DNA of 64,000 bases from Microbispora amethystogenes (lineage in GTDB: Bacteria > Actinomycetota > Actinomycetes > Streptosporangiales > Streptosporangiaceae): positions 248,001 through 312,000 of the forward strand of contig NZ_BOOB01000009.1 of NCBI RefSeq assembly GCF_016863015.1. The letters run 5' to 3'. Position numbers and translations under genes: made by a program. How positions within the stretch are numbered: the first letter of the stretch is position 1; each line of letters starts with the position of its first letter. Below the pieces are notes generated by a model, which saw only the letters and a program-made list of their open reading frames with translations, was not told the DNA's origin and ran no database searches. Shown here piece after piece: positions 49,243 through 57,405 of this stretch.

Positions 49243-49364
49243 GCCACTTCCGCTCTGTTACGCCCATAGCTGCGGCTGTGGGTTCCTCCTCGGCCTTGCG
49301 ATGCGTCCCCCTGGATCCCCGCTCGCGACCGGCAGAATCTGTCAGACACCCCTGAGAGGCCGTT

Positions 49365-49700
49365 ATGAGAGAACATGGCACTCGACGCATGGCGGCCTCC
49401 CGCGCGGCCCTCCGTCTCGGGGGGCCGGCCCTGTTCCTTCTCTGCTCCTGCACGCCCCTCGACAGCGATTTCATCCAGGTGGTGAACGGAACGGGCGAGG
49501 TGATCACAGTGTCCCTGCAAGGACACCCGCGCCCATTCGCCACGCTGACTCCGAACGCGGCCACGAGCTTCTACCCGCAGGACGAGCAGTGCGACAGGCC
49601 GCGTCCGGACGACGCGATGGTGGCACGTACGGAAAGCGGCACGACCTACACGTACGGCCCTCCCCTGTGCCGGGGTAAGACCTGGAACGTCGGCCGCTGA
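49365..49700 (+). CDS. Small lipoprotein
   Basis: The 111-residue protein carries a lipoprotein signal (GGPALFLLCSCTPLDSD, lipidated Cys at about 30). It has a small beta domain with two further Cys in DEQCDRP and PPLCRGK. It is probably anchored to the outer face of the membrane. The family is not recognised. ATG 49365 follows GAGAGG. The sequences after it are decayed. Confidence 0.68.
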   Translation: MREHGTRRMAASRAALRLGGPALFLLCSCTPLDSDFIQVVNGTGEVITVSLQGHPRPFATLTPNAATSFYPQDEQCDRPRPDDAMVARTESGTTYTYGPPLCRGKTWNVGR

Positions 49701-49710
49701 CCACCGACCG

Positions 49711-49963
49711 GCCAGGGTGTCGGATCAGGTTGTCCTCGACGGCCAGGCCGAACTCGTCTGCTGTACATCGCGAGGGCCCGATCGACGTCATTGGCCACGT
49801 GGAGGCTGCCCACGTGGGCGTCCCGCCAGGCCCGCTCGATCGGGTCGCCCCGGCTGAGGGAGGTGCCCTGGCTGTCTTGGCAGGATGTCGATCGCCTCCA
49901 GCGCCCGCTCGGTGGCGCGCACCTGGTCTCTGCGCACCGCAGGCGCAGCTCGGCCGGGATCCG
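49711..49963 (-). pseudogene. Remnant of an acyl-CoA dehydrogenase-like gene (C-terminal part)
   Basis: Fragments typical of the C-terminus of acyl-CoA-dehydrogenase-type flavoenzymes occur in three frames: AELRLRCAETR, then RALEAIDIL, then GDPIERAWRDAHVGSLHVAND, then EFGLAVEDNLI. At least three frameshifts separate them, so the gene is dead. The piece ends where the IS21 remnant begins. Confidence 0.65.
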
Positions 49964-49964
49964 C

Positions 49965-50172
49965 CGCGTCATCGACCTGCTCCGCAACGACCTGGTCATC
50001 ATCGTCGAGCGAGGCTTCGCCTCGCTCGACGACACCGGCGCCCAACTGGTTTTCCGGTTCGCCGCCGCCTACGAACGCCGCGCGCTGGGCATCGGCTCGC
50101 ACTGGCCCTTCGACCAGTGGGGCCCGCTTCCTGCCCGAGCACACCACCGCCGTCAGCGTGGTCGACCGCGAC
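49965..50172 (+). pseudogene. IS21-type IstB helper ATPase remnant
   Basis: IDLLRNDLVIIVERGFASLD, then FRFAAAYERRALGIGSHWPF and, one frame on, RFLPEHTTAVSVVDR resemble the Walker B to C-terminal part of IstB, the ATP-binding transposition helper of IS21 elements. The frame shifts near 50123. No istA or terminal repeats are seen. It marks past transposition here. Confidence 0.65.
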
Positions 50173-50247
50173 GGTGCCGGGACCTCAACCTGGCCACCAG
50201 CGGTGACACGCACCCGGCCGTTGACACTTCGGCCTGTCCAGCACTAA

Positions 50248-50676
50248 TCAGTAACCCGCCATGCGCTGGTGCCACCATGCGGCAAACTGCCAGGGAAGCA
50301 GTCGGTAAGGACGAGGCTCGGGAAGAGTGCGCCTGCGGTATTCCTCGTCAAGGCGGTACACCAGCCGCCCGAGATCACGACGAGCTGCGGGCGGCAGCCG
50401 ACGCAGTGCGAGTTCCAGGGCGTCACGCGCCACTGCGGGATCACAGCATGGACACTGATACGGCGAGAGATACAGGGTGCGGCCCCGGCGTCGCAGGAAG
50501 CTCTTGTATTGATCAAGGGATTCGGCGACGAAGTCCGTCCCCAGTCCTTGGGCCTCCAGCCGCGCGATCGCAGCGCGAGTCCGGCTGGATATGCCGGGAA
50601 TCTGACGAGCCGATCGCTCCCCTCTTGGGGCTGCTGCCTGGTGAGCGCGGATGGCGCTGGGCGGCCTACGCGGCAT
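50248..50676 (-). CDS. Unrecognised small Cys-rich-motif protein
   Basis: The 142-residue protein has LYLSPYQCPCCDPAVARDAL, with a CxCC cluster, then RRLPPAARRDLGRLVYRLDE and a Trp-rich end. The first 40 residues look unstructured. It resembles hypothetical proteins found in actinobacterial mobile regions, but I cannot name the family. ATG 50676 is the first start. It lies between dead IS DNA and the tRNA repeat. Confidence 0.5.
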   Translation of the reverse strand: MPRRPPSAIRAHQAAAPRGERSARQIPGISSRTRAAIARLEAQGLGTDFVAESLDQYKSFLRRRGRTLYLSPYQCPCCDPAVARDALELALRRLPPAARRDLGRLVYRLDEEYRRRTLPEPRPYRLLPWQFAAWWHQRMAGY

Positions 50677-50754
50677 CGCCCTTTCTGATCGTCATGATTT
50701 GCATCCTGGCACACCTCAACTCCATAGGCCACCCTGCACCGTGCTCCACGAGGA

Positions 50755-50983
50755 CTCGGGATCTTCCCGGAAGCTGGCAGAATCCGGCTGCCGACCTGCG
50801 GAAATGCAGTCAAGATCGCTTCGGGTATATCCCGCGACTGGCGACAAGCGGCGGCTCTCGGTGGCGTACGGCTGCGCATGCGATCACGGCACGATCAAGC
50901 AGAAACCCCAGGTCGGAGGCCAACCAGGCTGGATGGGGGAGCGCGCCCTGAGGGATTCGAACCCCCGACCGTCGGATTAGAAG
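50755..50983. repeat. Left copy of the tRNA-Arg repeat with homologous flank
   Basis: The 57-bp core (50927-50983) is identical to 55186-55242 and equals the 3' half of tRNA-Arg plus 15 bases beyond it. The preceding 170 bases are a diverged but collinear copy of about 55015-55185, including a 24-bp exact match at 50780-50803. The tRNA here is cut after the anticodon and cannot function. From 50984 to 51180 I see nothing else. Confidence 0.85.
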
Positions 50984-51180
50984 CAGACCGCCACCCACCA
51001 TCCCCATCACCCTCTTGACCTGCACCGATAGCCTTCGGAACCGGTCCGGCCACCGACGTCATCCCGCGCATATCCCGCGAAGGCCCCTGTCCGGAACTTG
51101 CCCGTAGTCCGCCTAATGTGCTGGCAAGTGCGCGTGTCTTTTGCATCTCTAGGTGAATGGATGACCAAGCCCGCGAGTCT

Positions 51181-51195
51181 GTGACAGACTGTCAC
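51181..51195. promoter_or_regulatory. GTGACA dyad upstream of the DUF262 gene
   Basis: GTGACA-GAC-TGTCAC is a perfect six-base inverted repeat, 50 bases before the start. It is a candidate operator for silencing the nuclease. Confidence 0.45.
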
Positions 51196-51245
51196 CTTCC
51201 GCCACCATGCAGTCAACCTTCGACGTCGGACGAGGATCATTCAAT

Positions 51246-53099
51246 ATGGGCTTCCAGACGCCCCTCTACGAGTTGGCCGAGTACCTGAAGTGGACCACTA
51301 GTGGCCACATTCAGCTCCCTGACTTCCAGCGTGGTTACAAATGGGACGATGAGCGTATCCGTCAACTCCTCGTGACGATCCTGCGCGGCCATCCGCTCGG
51401 TGTTGTCATGATGCTGAAGACAGGCAACGATCAGATCCGATTCAAGCCGCGCCCACTTGAGGGCGTCAGTCTCCCGGCGGATACCGAGCCCGAGCTGTTG
51501 CTCCTCGACGGTCAACAGCGGCTTACCTCGCTCACTCAGGCTCTGACCGGCGATGGTGTGGTCCATACTAAGGACAGCCGCGGCATACTCATGGATCGCC
51601 GCTACTACGTGCATATGGCCACCGCGCTGCTTGGCGAAGACCGCATCGACGACGCCATCCTGTCTGTGCCTGGGGACGGTGTCTTGCGCAGCAACTTCGG
51701 CAAGGACATCGACCTCGACCTATCCACGCCTGAGCTTGAGCGAGCCAACGGATACTTCCCTGTTCGCCTTCTCTTCGGCGGGGCAGACATCGTTACGTGG
51801 CTCTTCGCCTGTGAGGACACGGACGAGGCGAGCAAGTTCCATGCCAAGGTCATACAGCCCTGCTCGACCTACAACATCCCCGCCATCGAGCTCGATAAGA
51901 CGACTAGTAAGGCGGCCGTCGCCACCGTGTTCGAGAAGGTCAACACAGGTGGGCTACCGCTGAACGTCTTCGAGCTCCTCACCGCCACCTTCGCTGGCGA
52001 CAAGAAGTACTTCGATACCCATGGCACGGACTTCCGCCTCAACGATGACTGGCACGCGACCCAGAAGGGCTTCGCCGCGCATCCCGTCCTGGCGGCTGTC
52101 GAGAACACGGACTTCCTCCAAGCAGTGAGTCTGCTCGCGACCCTCAAGCGGGCCAAGGGGGACATCTCCGGTCGGCCACCTGCCGTGTCCGCCCGGAAGG
52201 AGGACTTGCTCAAACTCTCGCTGGACGACTATCTGGAGTGGGTGCAGCCGGTCCGTGACGCCTTTGCCTGGACGGCCACCTTCCTCGCCGATCATCACAT
52301 CTTCGAAGCGAAGTTTCTTCCCTACCCGAAGCAACTCGTCCCGCTCGCCGCAATCAAGGTTGTCCTTGGTGACGATGCTGACTTGCATGGCGTCCGCGCG
52401 AAACTAGCTCAATGGTTCTGGTGCGGCATCATTGGTGAGCTGTACGGCTCGACCATCGAGACTCGGTTCGCCCGCGATATCGAACAGGTCCCTGACTGGG
52501 CATGCGGCGCCGAGACGACGACCCCCCGGACCGTTGCAGACTGCACCTTCGCCGCCTCTCGTCTCCTATCGCTACGTACTCGGAACGCGGCGGCCTACAA
52601 GGGAATCTATGCCCTTGTCCTGTCCCAGGGCGCCAAAGACTGGATGTACGACAAGGCGCTCGACAAGGTCCAATATGTTGCTCTTGCCGTCGACATTCAC
52701 CACATCTTTCCGTCCAAGTGGTGTCTCGACCACGACATCGACCCTATGGAGCGGGAGAGCATCGTCAACAAAACGCCGCTTTCGGCCGAAACAAATCGTG
52801 CTATCGGAGGTGTGGCGCCCTCCGCTTACCTATCGAAGATCGAGAAAAAAGCCGGCATCAGTCCTGCCCAGCTTGACGCTCTTGTGGATACCCATCTGGC
52901 CCACGCTGCGGAGCTCCGGGCAGATAACTTTAAGGCCTTCTTCAACAAGCGCTTAGAGAAGCTGGTGGCCCTCATCGAGGACGCAACTGGCAAGCCCGTG
53001 CAGAACGACATCGATGAGGACAACAGCAGTGAGGTCCTGCAGATGTTCGACCCTGAAGACGTCGCAGTCGTGCCCGACCTTGAGGACCTGGAGGTTTGA
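51246..53099 (+). CDS. DUF262/HNH (GmrSD-like) restriction protein
   Basis: The 617-residue protein has an N-terminal DUF262 domain (LPDFQRGYKWDDERI; DGQQR at 88-92) and a C-terminal HNH nuclease of the DUF1524 type: His485-His486 in DIHHIFPSKW, Asn508 in VNKTPLS and Asn517 in ETNRAIGG. In GmrSD enzymes DUF262 hydrolyses a nucleotide and the HNH part cleaves modified phage DNA. Here both parts are in one chain and look intact. The ATG is at 51246, after GAGGATC. GC content is lower than in the chromosomal genes. It is flanked by tRNA repeats, which supports a transferred defence gene. Confidence 0.87.
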   Translation: MGFQTPLYELAEYLKWTTSGHIQLPDFQRGYKWDDERIRQLLVTILRGHPLGVVMMLKTGNDQIRFKPRPLEGVSLPADTEPELLLLDGQQRLTSLTQALTGDGVVHTKDSRGILMDRRYYVHMATALLGEDRIDDAILSVPGDGVLRSNFGKDIDLDLSTPELERANGYFPVRLLFGGADIVTWLFACEDTDEASKFHAKVIQPCSTYNIPAIELDKTTSKAAVATVFEKVNTGGLPLNVFELLTATFAGDKKYFDTHGTDFRLNDDWHATQKGFAAHPVLAAVENTDFLQAVSLLATLKRAKGDISGRPPAVSARKEDLLKLSLDDYLEWVQPVRDAFAWTATFLADHHIFEAKFLPYPKQLVPLAAIKVVLGDDADLHGVRAKLAQWFWCGIIGELYGSTIETRFARDIEQVPDWACGAETTTPRTVADCTFAASRLLSLRTRNAAAYKGIYALVLSQGAKDWMYDKALDKVQYVALAVDIHHIFPSKWCLDHDIDPMERESIVNKTPLSAETNRAIGGVAPSAYLSKIEKKAGISPAQLDALVDTHLAHAAELRADNFKAFFNKRLEKLVALIEDATGKPVQNDIDEDNSSEVLQMFDPEDVAVVPDLEDLEV

Positions 53100-53100
53100 C

Positions 53101-53274
53101 ATGGCACTGGCGAACCGCTGCCGGCACCCAGTGAGAGGGCATCCACGTTGGGCTACCGTAGAGGCGCCTGAGCTCTCTTCAGGTCATCAGGACGCTGTCG
53201 CCATGCACTTTGGCCTGGAGACAGGCGTTCAACTCATGGCAGGACGGATGGGAGCGGATCAAGGCGCGCGTTGA
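53101..53274 (+). CDS. Possible 57-residue ORF after the DUF262 gene
   Basis: ATG 53101 follows the DUF262 stop by one base. The product is MALANRCRHPVRGHPRWATV onward, basic, with no known motif. Another frame also lacks stops nearby, so the coding frame is uncertain. A terminator follows. It may be a leftover of a second gene of the system. Confidence 0.3.
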   Translation: MALANRCRHPVRGHPRWATVEAPELSSGHQDAVAMHFGLETGVQLMAGRMGADQGAR

Positions 53275-53303
53275 GAAGGCGTAAGGGAGCTACACAGCGG
53301 TCA

Positions 53304-53331
53304 GGGGGCCCGGCTTAGGTTGGGCCCCTTT
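53304..53331 (+). terminator. Intrinsic terminator of the DUF262 operon
   Basis: GGGGCCC and GGGCCCC pair around a ten-base loop and are followed by TTT. Confidence 0.7.
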
Positions 53332-53492
53332 CGCGTGCTCCGGGCTCTTGGAATCGCTCAGACGCGCGCTGCAAGCCTGGTGCACGGACAGGGCCTGAAG
53401 TATCCGCCTCCTAAATCTAATGGCGAGCGAGCCGGTAGCGATGTAGCCTGGAAGGCTTTACTGCGGCATATCTAGCGTCTAGGAGGAGAACT

Positions 53493-54440
53493 GTGTACGG
53501 ATGGCTGGCACTGGGAGACGAAGGGGACCCTTTCACTTATCTCAGGCACTCTCTCGTCGCCGATCCACCCCGCGCTCCCGGGCGAGGACTTTCGGCCGAA
53601 TAATATCACCAATTCGCTCGCGAATCCTTCGGCTCGACTCGGCGGGAATTGATCAATGCTTTTGGGCACTGTAAGCGAGCGATGCACGCACTCATCGACG
53701 ATCTGTTGCATGGGTACGGACTGTTTGTTCGAAACGAAGGTTCGAATTTTCCTAGGAAATCACAGATGCTCCAAGAAATTGGAGTCCTCGCTCTGAGCAT
53801 TCTAAAAAATTTGAATCTAGAGCGTAACGCCATGGAGCACGATTATCGCGTCCCTGCCCTTGGGCGTGTTCAAGAGACCATAGATGTTCTCGATCTGCTC
53901 GTGTCGGCATTTCGTAATCGATGGAAGAAGATCCCTTATGAATGTGTGGTCGGGCTTAGGGATGGAAAAAGTCATGGGCTGTTACGACTGGATCCGTTGG
54001 AGGGATGTGTTTCGCTCCATCTCGTCAATCCGCCGCCTAAGACTCTCGCAATGCAACACGGCATCGAGACGATCTGGACGCCAGTGAGAGGCGTAGAAGG
54101 CAAAATCTTCCCGCACTTCGAGGTAAATGATGAACCGGCCTGGAAGTATCCGCTCAAGTTCGACAATAAGAAGGGGGCATGGACTCCCTGGCTTCGGTGA
54201 ATCGCGATTCTTCAGCACGGAGATGGCAAGGTTAAGGCGCCAGAAAGAAGCGCCATTACTGTCTTCTCTGCTGCCACCGTAGAGATTCCAAATACAGAAC
54301 ACCTCGGGTCATTGTTTCATCTCATCAAGGCCGCGGGTTTCAACTCGTATAAAGATGTCGATAATCTCCCATCGCTTGGTCGAAACCCTTTTCCGGTACA
54401 CGTTACGGCGGACGACGCGCGCCGTCTCGGGTTGTCGTGA
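53493..54440 (+). pseudogene. Unrecognised gene interrupted by two in-frame stops
   Basis: GTG 53493 follows a strong AGGAGGAGAA site and opens a 316-codon frame. It is broken in-frame by TAA 53601-53603 and TGA 54198-54200. The central open part (53604-54197) encodes a credible protein: RELINAFGHCKRAMHALIDD, then LERNAMEHDYRVPALG and VGLRDGKSHGLLRL. The third part (54201-54440), LFHLIKAAGFNSYKDVDNLP, has the same low-GC composition. There is no frameshift, so two nonsense mutations, sequencing errors or readthrough are the options. If only the middle part is used, translation would start at TTG 53649 (183 residues). I do not know the family. Confidence 0.55.
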
Positions 54441-54617
54441 GGGATTCCCAAGTCGGCGGGTAATGCTGCTGTCTCGCTGTGGCTCAACGAGGGATCCGCG
54501 CGCCGAAAGCCACCGAGCAGGCTGGCGAGGGAGGGGCAGGATCTACGTCATGTGTATCCGCAGCCAACGCTAGGTCACTAACCAGCGCATAGAGAGCGCG
54601 CTCGTCGGGTGACCCTG

Positions 54618-54959
54618 TCAGTCGCCGTCCAGATGAAGCTCCAGCGCGGGATGTGCTGCGCACTCTCGGGCGAGGTCCTCGAACTCCCGGATCACCTGGA
54701 CCTCTTTGGCCGTCACGGCGAAGGCTCGAAACCGAGCAAGTTCTTCGATGAACTGCGGCATCTCAGCCGATGTCAGGATCAGGCTCCCGTACGGGTCGAT
54801 CCTCTCCAGCATCGGATTCATGCTGCGCCCACGGATCTGATCGACGAGGCGAACGAACGAATCAGTGTGATCCAACGCCGTCGCAGCGGGCGTAAGCCTC
54901 CTGCTCTTGGGGCTGGACCCCGGTTGTTCCACCTGCATCAGCACGGCGTCGACGCCCAT
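54618..54959 (-). CDS. Conserved-looking small protein of unknown function
   Basis: The 113-residue protein is MGVDAVLMQVEQPGSSP, then LRTPAATAL-like LTPAATALDHTDSFVRLVDQ and IREFEDLARECAAHP. It is alpha/beta, acidic, without signal peptide. I cannot assign a family. ATG 54959 follows AAGGTGTGATC. It lies inside the tRNA-flanked unit, pointing towards the broken gene, and 177 bases between them hold nothing I can identify. Confidence 0.6.
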   Translation of the reverse strand: MGVDAVLMQVEQPGSSPKSRRLTPAATALDHTDSFVRLVDQIRGRSMNPMLERIDPYGSLILTSAEMPQFIEELARFRAFAVTAKEVQVIREFEDLARECAAHPALELHLDGD

Positions 54960-55014
54960 GATCACACCTTACCCAGGGCCCGGTTCCCCGCCGGGCCCTT
55001 CGGCGTGCCTGGGC

Positions 55015-55242
55015 CTCGGGATCGTTCCGGAGAGCGGCGGAATCCGGCTGCCGACCTGCGGAAGCGCATCCGAGATCATTCCGGATATGTTCCGGGAGCG
55101 GCCGCCTGGGGCTGCATCTGGTGGCGTCCGGCTGCAGCCTCGGCGGCAGCCCGATCATGTGAAAGGCCAGCTCAAAGGGCATCTGGGCTGGATGGGGGAG
55201 CGCGCCCTGAGGGATTCGAACCCCCGACCGTCGGATTAGAAG
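55015..55242. repeat. Right copy of the tRNA-Arg repeat with homologous flank
   Basis: This copy joins the intact tRNA-Arg gene. Its 57-bp core is 55186-55242, and 55040-55063 exactly matches 50780-50803. The offset to the left copy stays 4259-4260 bases over the whole 228-bp stretch. Confidence 0.85.
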
Positions 55243-55274
55243 TCCGATGCTCTATCCAGCTGAGCTAAGGGCGC
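55201..55274 (-). tRNA. tRNA-Arg (anticodon TCT)
   Basis: The minus strand folds into a full cloverleaf. The acceptor stem is GCGCCCT/AGGGCGC, the D arm lies in TAGCTCAGCTGGATAGAGCA, the anticodon loop is CTTCTAA (anticodon TCT, reads AGA), and the T arm contains GGTTCGAATCC. CCA is not encoded. It is the attachment site of the neighbouring island, whose repeat restores its 3' half. Confidence 0.95.
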
Positions 55275-55280
55275 TCGTGC

Positions 55281-55613
55281 CTAATTCTGCATGATCCGGG
55301 GACCAGGTACACACCCGGTTTCCTGGACATGGGTCGAACCGGCCGGTGGCCGGTGGGGATCGGGCGGCGGGACGGTGGCTCGCGGGTGGCTCGTGACGTG
55401 CGTGACAAGGTCCCGGATCGGCCCGCCGGGCGGGGTACTCGGGCCGAGCCAGCAGGCGCGTAGACCGCGCCGCAGGTCGATTCCCGATGACGGCACGCGG
55501 CGCAGCCGCCCGGAACCGAAATCGTCGGCGACGGCGAGTCCGCTGAGCACGGCCGGCCCTGTCCCCGCGAGTACGGCGGCGCGCACCGTCGTCATGGTGG
55601 ACAGCGCCATCAC
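55281..55613 (-). pseudogene. C-terminal remnant of a LysR-type regulator
   Basis: The 110-residue frame holds TTVRAAVLAGTGPAVLSGLA, VADDFGSGRLRRVP and IDLRRGLRACWL, which resemble the end of a LysR effector-binding domain. The DNA-binding domain and most of the effector domain are missing upstream. The frame stops seven bases from the tRNA gene. The 252 bases between it and the next gene show no intact gene. Confidence 0.55.
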
Positions 55614-55865
55614 GGGCGATGGTCCAGCGGTACACCGCGGCGACGGCGGAGCGCCGGGCCCGCGAGGCGCACGCCCGGCTCTCGCCCGGCGACCGGATCT
55701 GACACGGCGGCGGGCGGACCACCCGGGAGCCGCCCCTTGGCGCCCGATTGGGAGAACACGGAGTTCACCGCGTCGTTCGTGGTGGTGACATGACGTTCAT
55801 CCGATCGGCCGCTGTCCGCCTCGTGGGTACCGTGAAAAACGCAGCTCTGCGCGAGTGGAGGCGTG

Positions 55866-56414
55866 ATGTCTACCTTCTGGGACCTCAAACATCGGCTGGC
55901 CGACGCGATCAACGCCCACGACATGCCGGAGATCCTCTCTTGCTACAGCCCGGACGCCGTGTACGTGGGGCCGTCGGGTGTGGCGGAAGGACTCGACCAG
56001 ATCGCGTGGATATACGAGCAGTTCTTCACGGCGTTTCCGGACTTCCACGCGCTGGCCTGGTTCGAGCTCGGCGACTGCGAAAACCCTGCCGTCACCGAGT
56101 GGACCTACACCGGCACCCACACGGGACCTCTCCTCCTGCCCGACGGACGGGAGACGGCCGGTACAGGTCACCGCATAACTCTCCGCGCCACCTGCTCGTC
56201 CTTCGTCGAGAACGGCAAGATCAAGACGCATCGTGAGTATTTCGACCAGCTGGAGCTCTACAGCCAGCTCGGCTTCGGTCTGACGAAGTTGCGCCCTGCC
56301 GAATACGACCGTTCCGCTGAGAGGAACGGGTCACCGCGAACGGAAGAAATCCGGCGGCTTGCCCATCGCAATGGAAATCTGGTGGTTAAACTGCGTCGGC
56401 ATGGCCGTACGTGA
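55866..56414 (+). CDS. SnoaL-like polyketide-cyclase-fold protein
   Basis: The 182-residue protein has the SnoaL/NTF2-like pattern: LADAINAHDMPEILSCYSPD, VYVGPSGVAEG and EWTYTGTHTGPLLLPDG, then RATCSSFVENGKIKTHREYFD. Relatives act on polyketides, steroids or unknown small molecules. The normal fold ends near residue 140; the last 40 residues are extra. ATG 55866 follows GTGGAGGCGTG. Its end overlaps the next start by 14 bases, suggesting coupling. Confidence 0.82.
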   Translation: MSTFWDLKHRLADAINAHDMPEILSCYSPDAVYVGPSGVAEGLDQIAWIYEQFFTAFPDFHALAWFELGDCENPAVTEWTYTGTHTGPLLLPDGRETAGTGHRITLRATCSSFVENGKIKTHREYFDQLELYSQLGFGLTKLRPAEYDRSAERNGSPRTEEIRRLAHRNGNLVVKLRRHGRT

Positions 56415-57243
56415 GATCCCACTCGTCGGAGACGTCTCCGAGGGACTCGTACGGGTGGGGGCGACGGTACGGCGGCCGATGCGCCCCACGTCGCCGTCCG
56501 TCCACGCGCTGTTGCGGCATCTGGAGGCCGCCGGTTTCGACCGGGCGCCCCGGTTCCTCGGGGTCGACGATCGGGGCAGGGCGATCCTCACCTATATCGA
56601 GGGCATGGTGCCCGCGCGCCCGCTTCCGGCGTACGCGGTGAGCGAGGAGACACTGACCACCCTGGCCCTGCTGCTGCGACGCCTGCACGACGCGGCGGCG
56701 ACGTTCGACCCGCCTCACGGCGCGACGTGGGAGGACGGCTCGGCGCCGGAGGGCTCGCCCGAACTCGTGGGCCACTGCGACGTGACCCCCGCCAACGTCG
56801 TCTTCCGTGACCGGCCCGGCGCGGGGCCCGTGCCGTACGCGCTGATCGACTTCGACATGGCCAGGCCGACGACGCGGTTGTTCGACGTGGTGACGACGCT
56901 GCGGCACTGGGCTCCGCTCGCCGACCCGGTCGACCGGGACCTCGCGCAGCGGTCCCTGGACGCGGCGGCCCGGGTGCGGCTGTTCTGCGACGCGTACGAC
57001 CTGCCGGCGCAGGATCGGCTGAGGCTGGTGGAGACGGCGCGGACGCGGTTCGGCCGGTCGTACGCGCTGATGCGGGACCGGGCCCGCACGAGGGGCGGCG
57101 GCTGGGCGCGCATGTGGGCCGACGGCGTGGGCGGCCGGATCAGGCGCGCCGCCGCCTGGCTCGACGCCAACGAGGAGGCACTCCAGGACCACCTCCTCGG
57201 CGACGCGCGGGTCCCTGGCACACCCGCGGAACCCGCCTCCTGA
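56401..57243 (+). CDS. Aminoglycoside phosphotransferase-family (kinase-like) protein
   Basis: The 280-residue protein has the catalytic GHCDVTPANVVF (Asp and Asn) and the metal motif LIDFDMA of APH/choline kinase-like enzymes. The Gly-rich N-terminal loop is poorly defined. Substrates in this family include aminoglycosides, homoserine and sugars, so drug resistance should not be assumed. ATG 56401 overlaps the end of the SnoaL-like gene. Confidence 0.85.
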   Translation: MAVREIPLVGDVSEGLVRVGATVRRPMRPTSPSVHALLRHLEAAGFDRAPRFLGVDDRGRAILTYIEGMVPARPLPAYAVSEETLTTLALLLRRLHDAAATFDPPHGATWEDGSAPEGSPELVGHCDVTPANVVFRDRPGAGPVPYALIDFDMARPTTRLFDVVTTLRHWAPLADPVDRDLAQRSLDAAARVRLFCDAYDLPAQDRLRLVETARTRFGRSYALMRDRARTRGGGWARMWADGVGGRIRRAAAWLDANEEALQDHLLGDARVPGTPAEPAS

Positions 57244-57405
57244 ACGCCTGGCAGGCCCACGTCCCGAACGCCCCGCAGCCCGCGTTTTGAACACCCCCAG
57301 ACCGGAGTCCTGACGGTCCCGCACAGCGGGCTCGCCGACCGGCCACCTCGCCGTTCGAGATGAGCCCCCCGCGCCCCATCGGGAGCGTTGCGGAAGAATG
57401 CGGGC

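Larger units (their letters stand above)
50927..55242. mobile_element. Integrase-less tRNA-Arg genomic island
   Basis: A 4.3-kb unit lies between two perfect 57-bp direct repeats of the tRNA-Arg(TCT) 3' half, the standard footprint of site-specific integration. It carries the DUF262/HNH protein, a short ORF, a broken gene and a small protein. No integrase, excisionase or transposase frame is visible inside, so it is defective or was mobilised from elsewhere. Confidence 0.75.

Noticed and set aside
50927-50983. A second tRNA-Arg gene
   Set aside because: Only the 3' half up to the anticodon is present. It is an attachment-site copy.
51237-51614. 125-codon minus-strand frame opposite the DUF262 gene
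   Set aside because: It lies entirely antisense to the DUF262 N-terminal motifs, has no ribosome site and no recognisable sequence.
54198-54200. Selenocysteine at the TGA
   Set aside because: No selenocysteine insertion stem-loop or selenoprotein family was recognised, and a TAA also interrupts the frame. Nonsense mutation is simpler.
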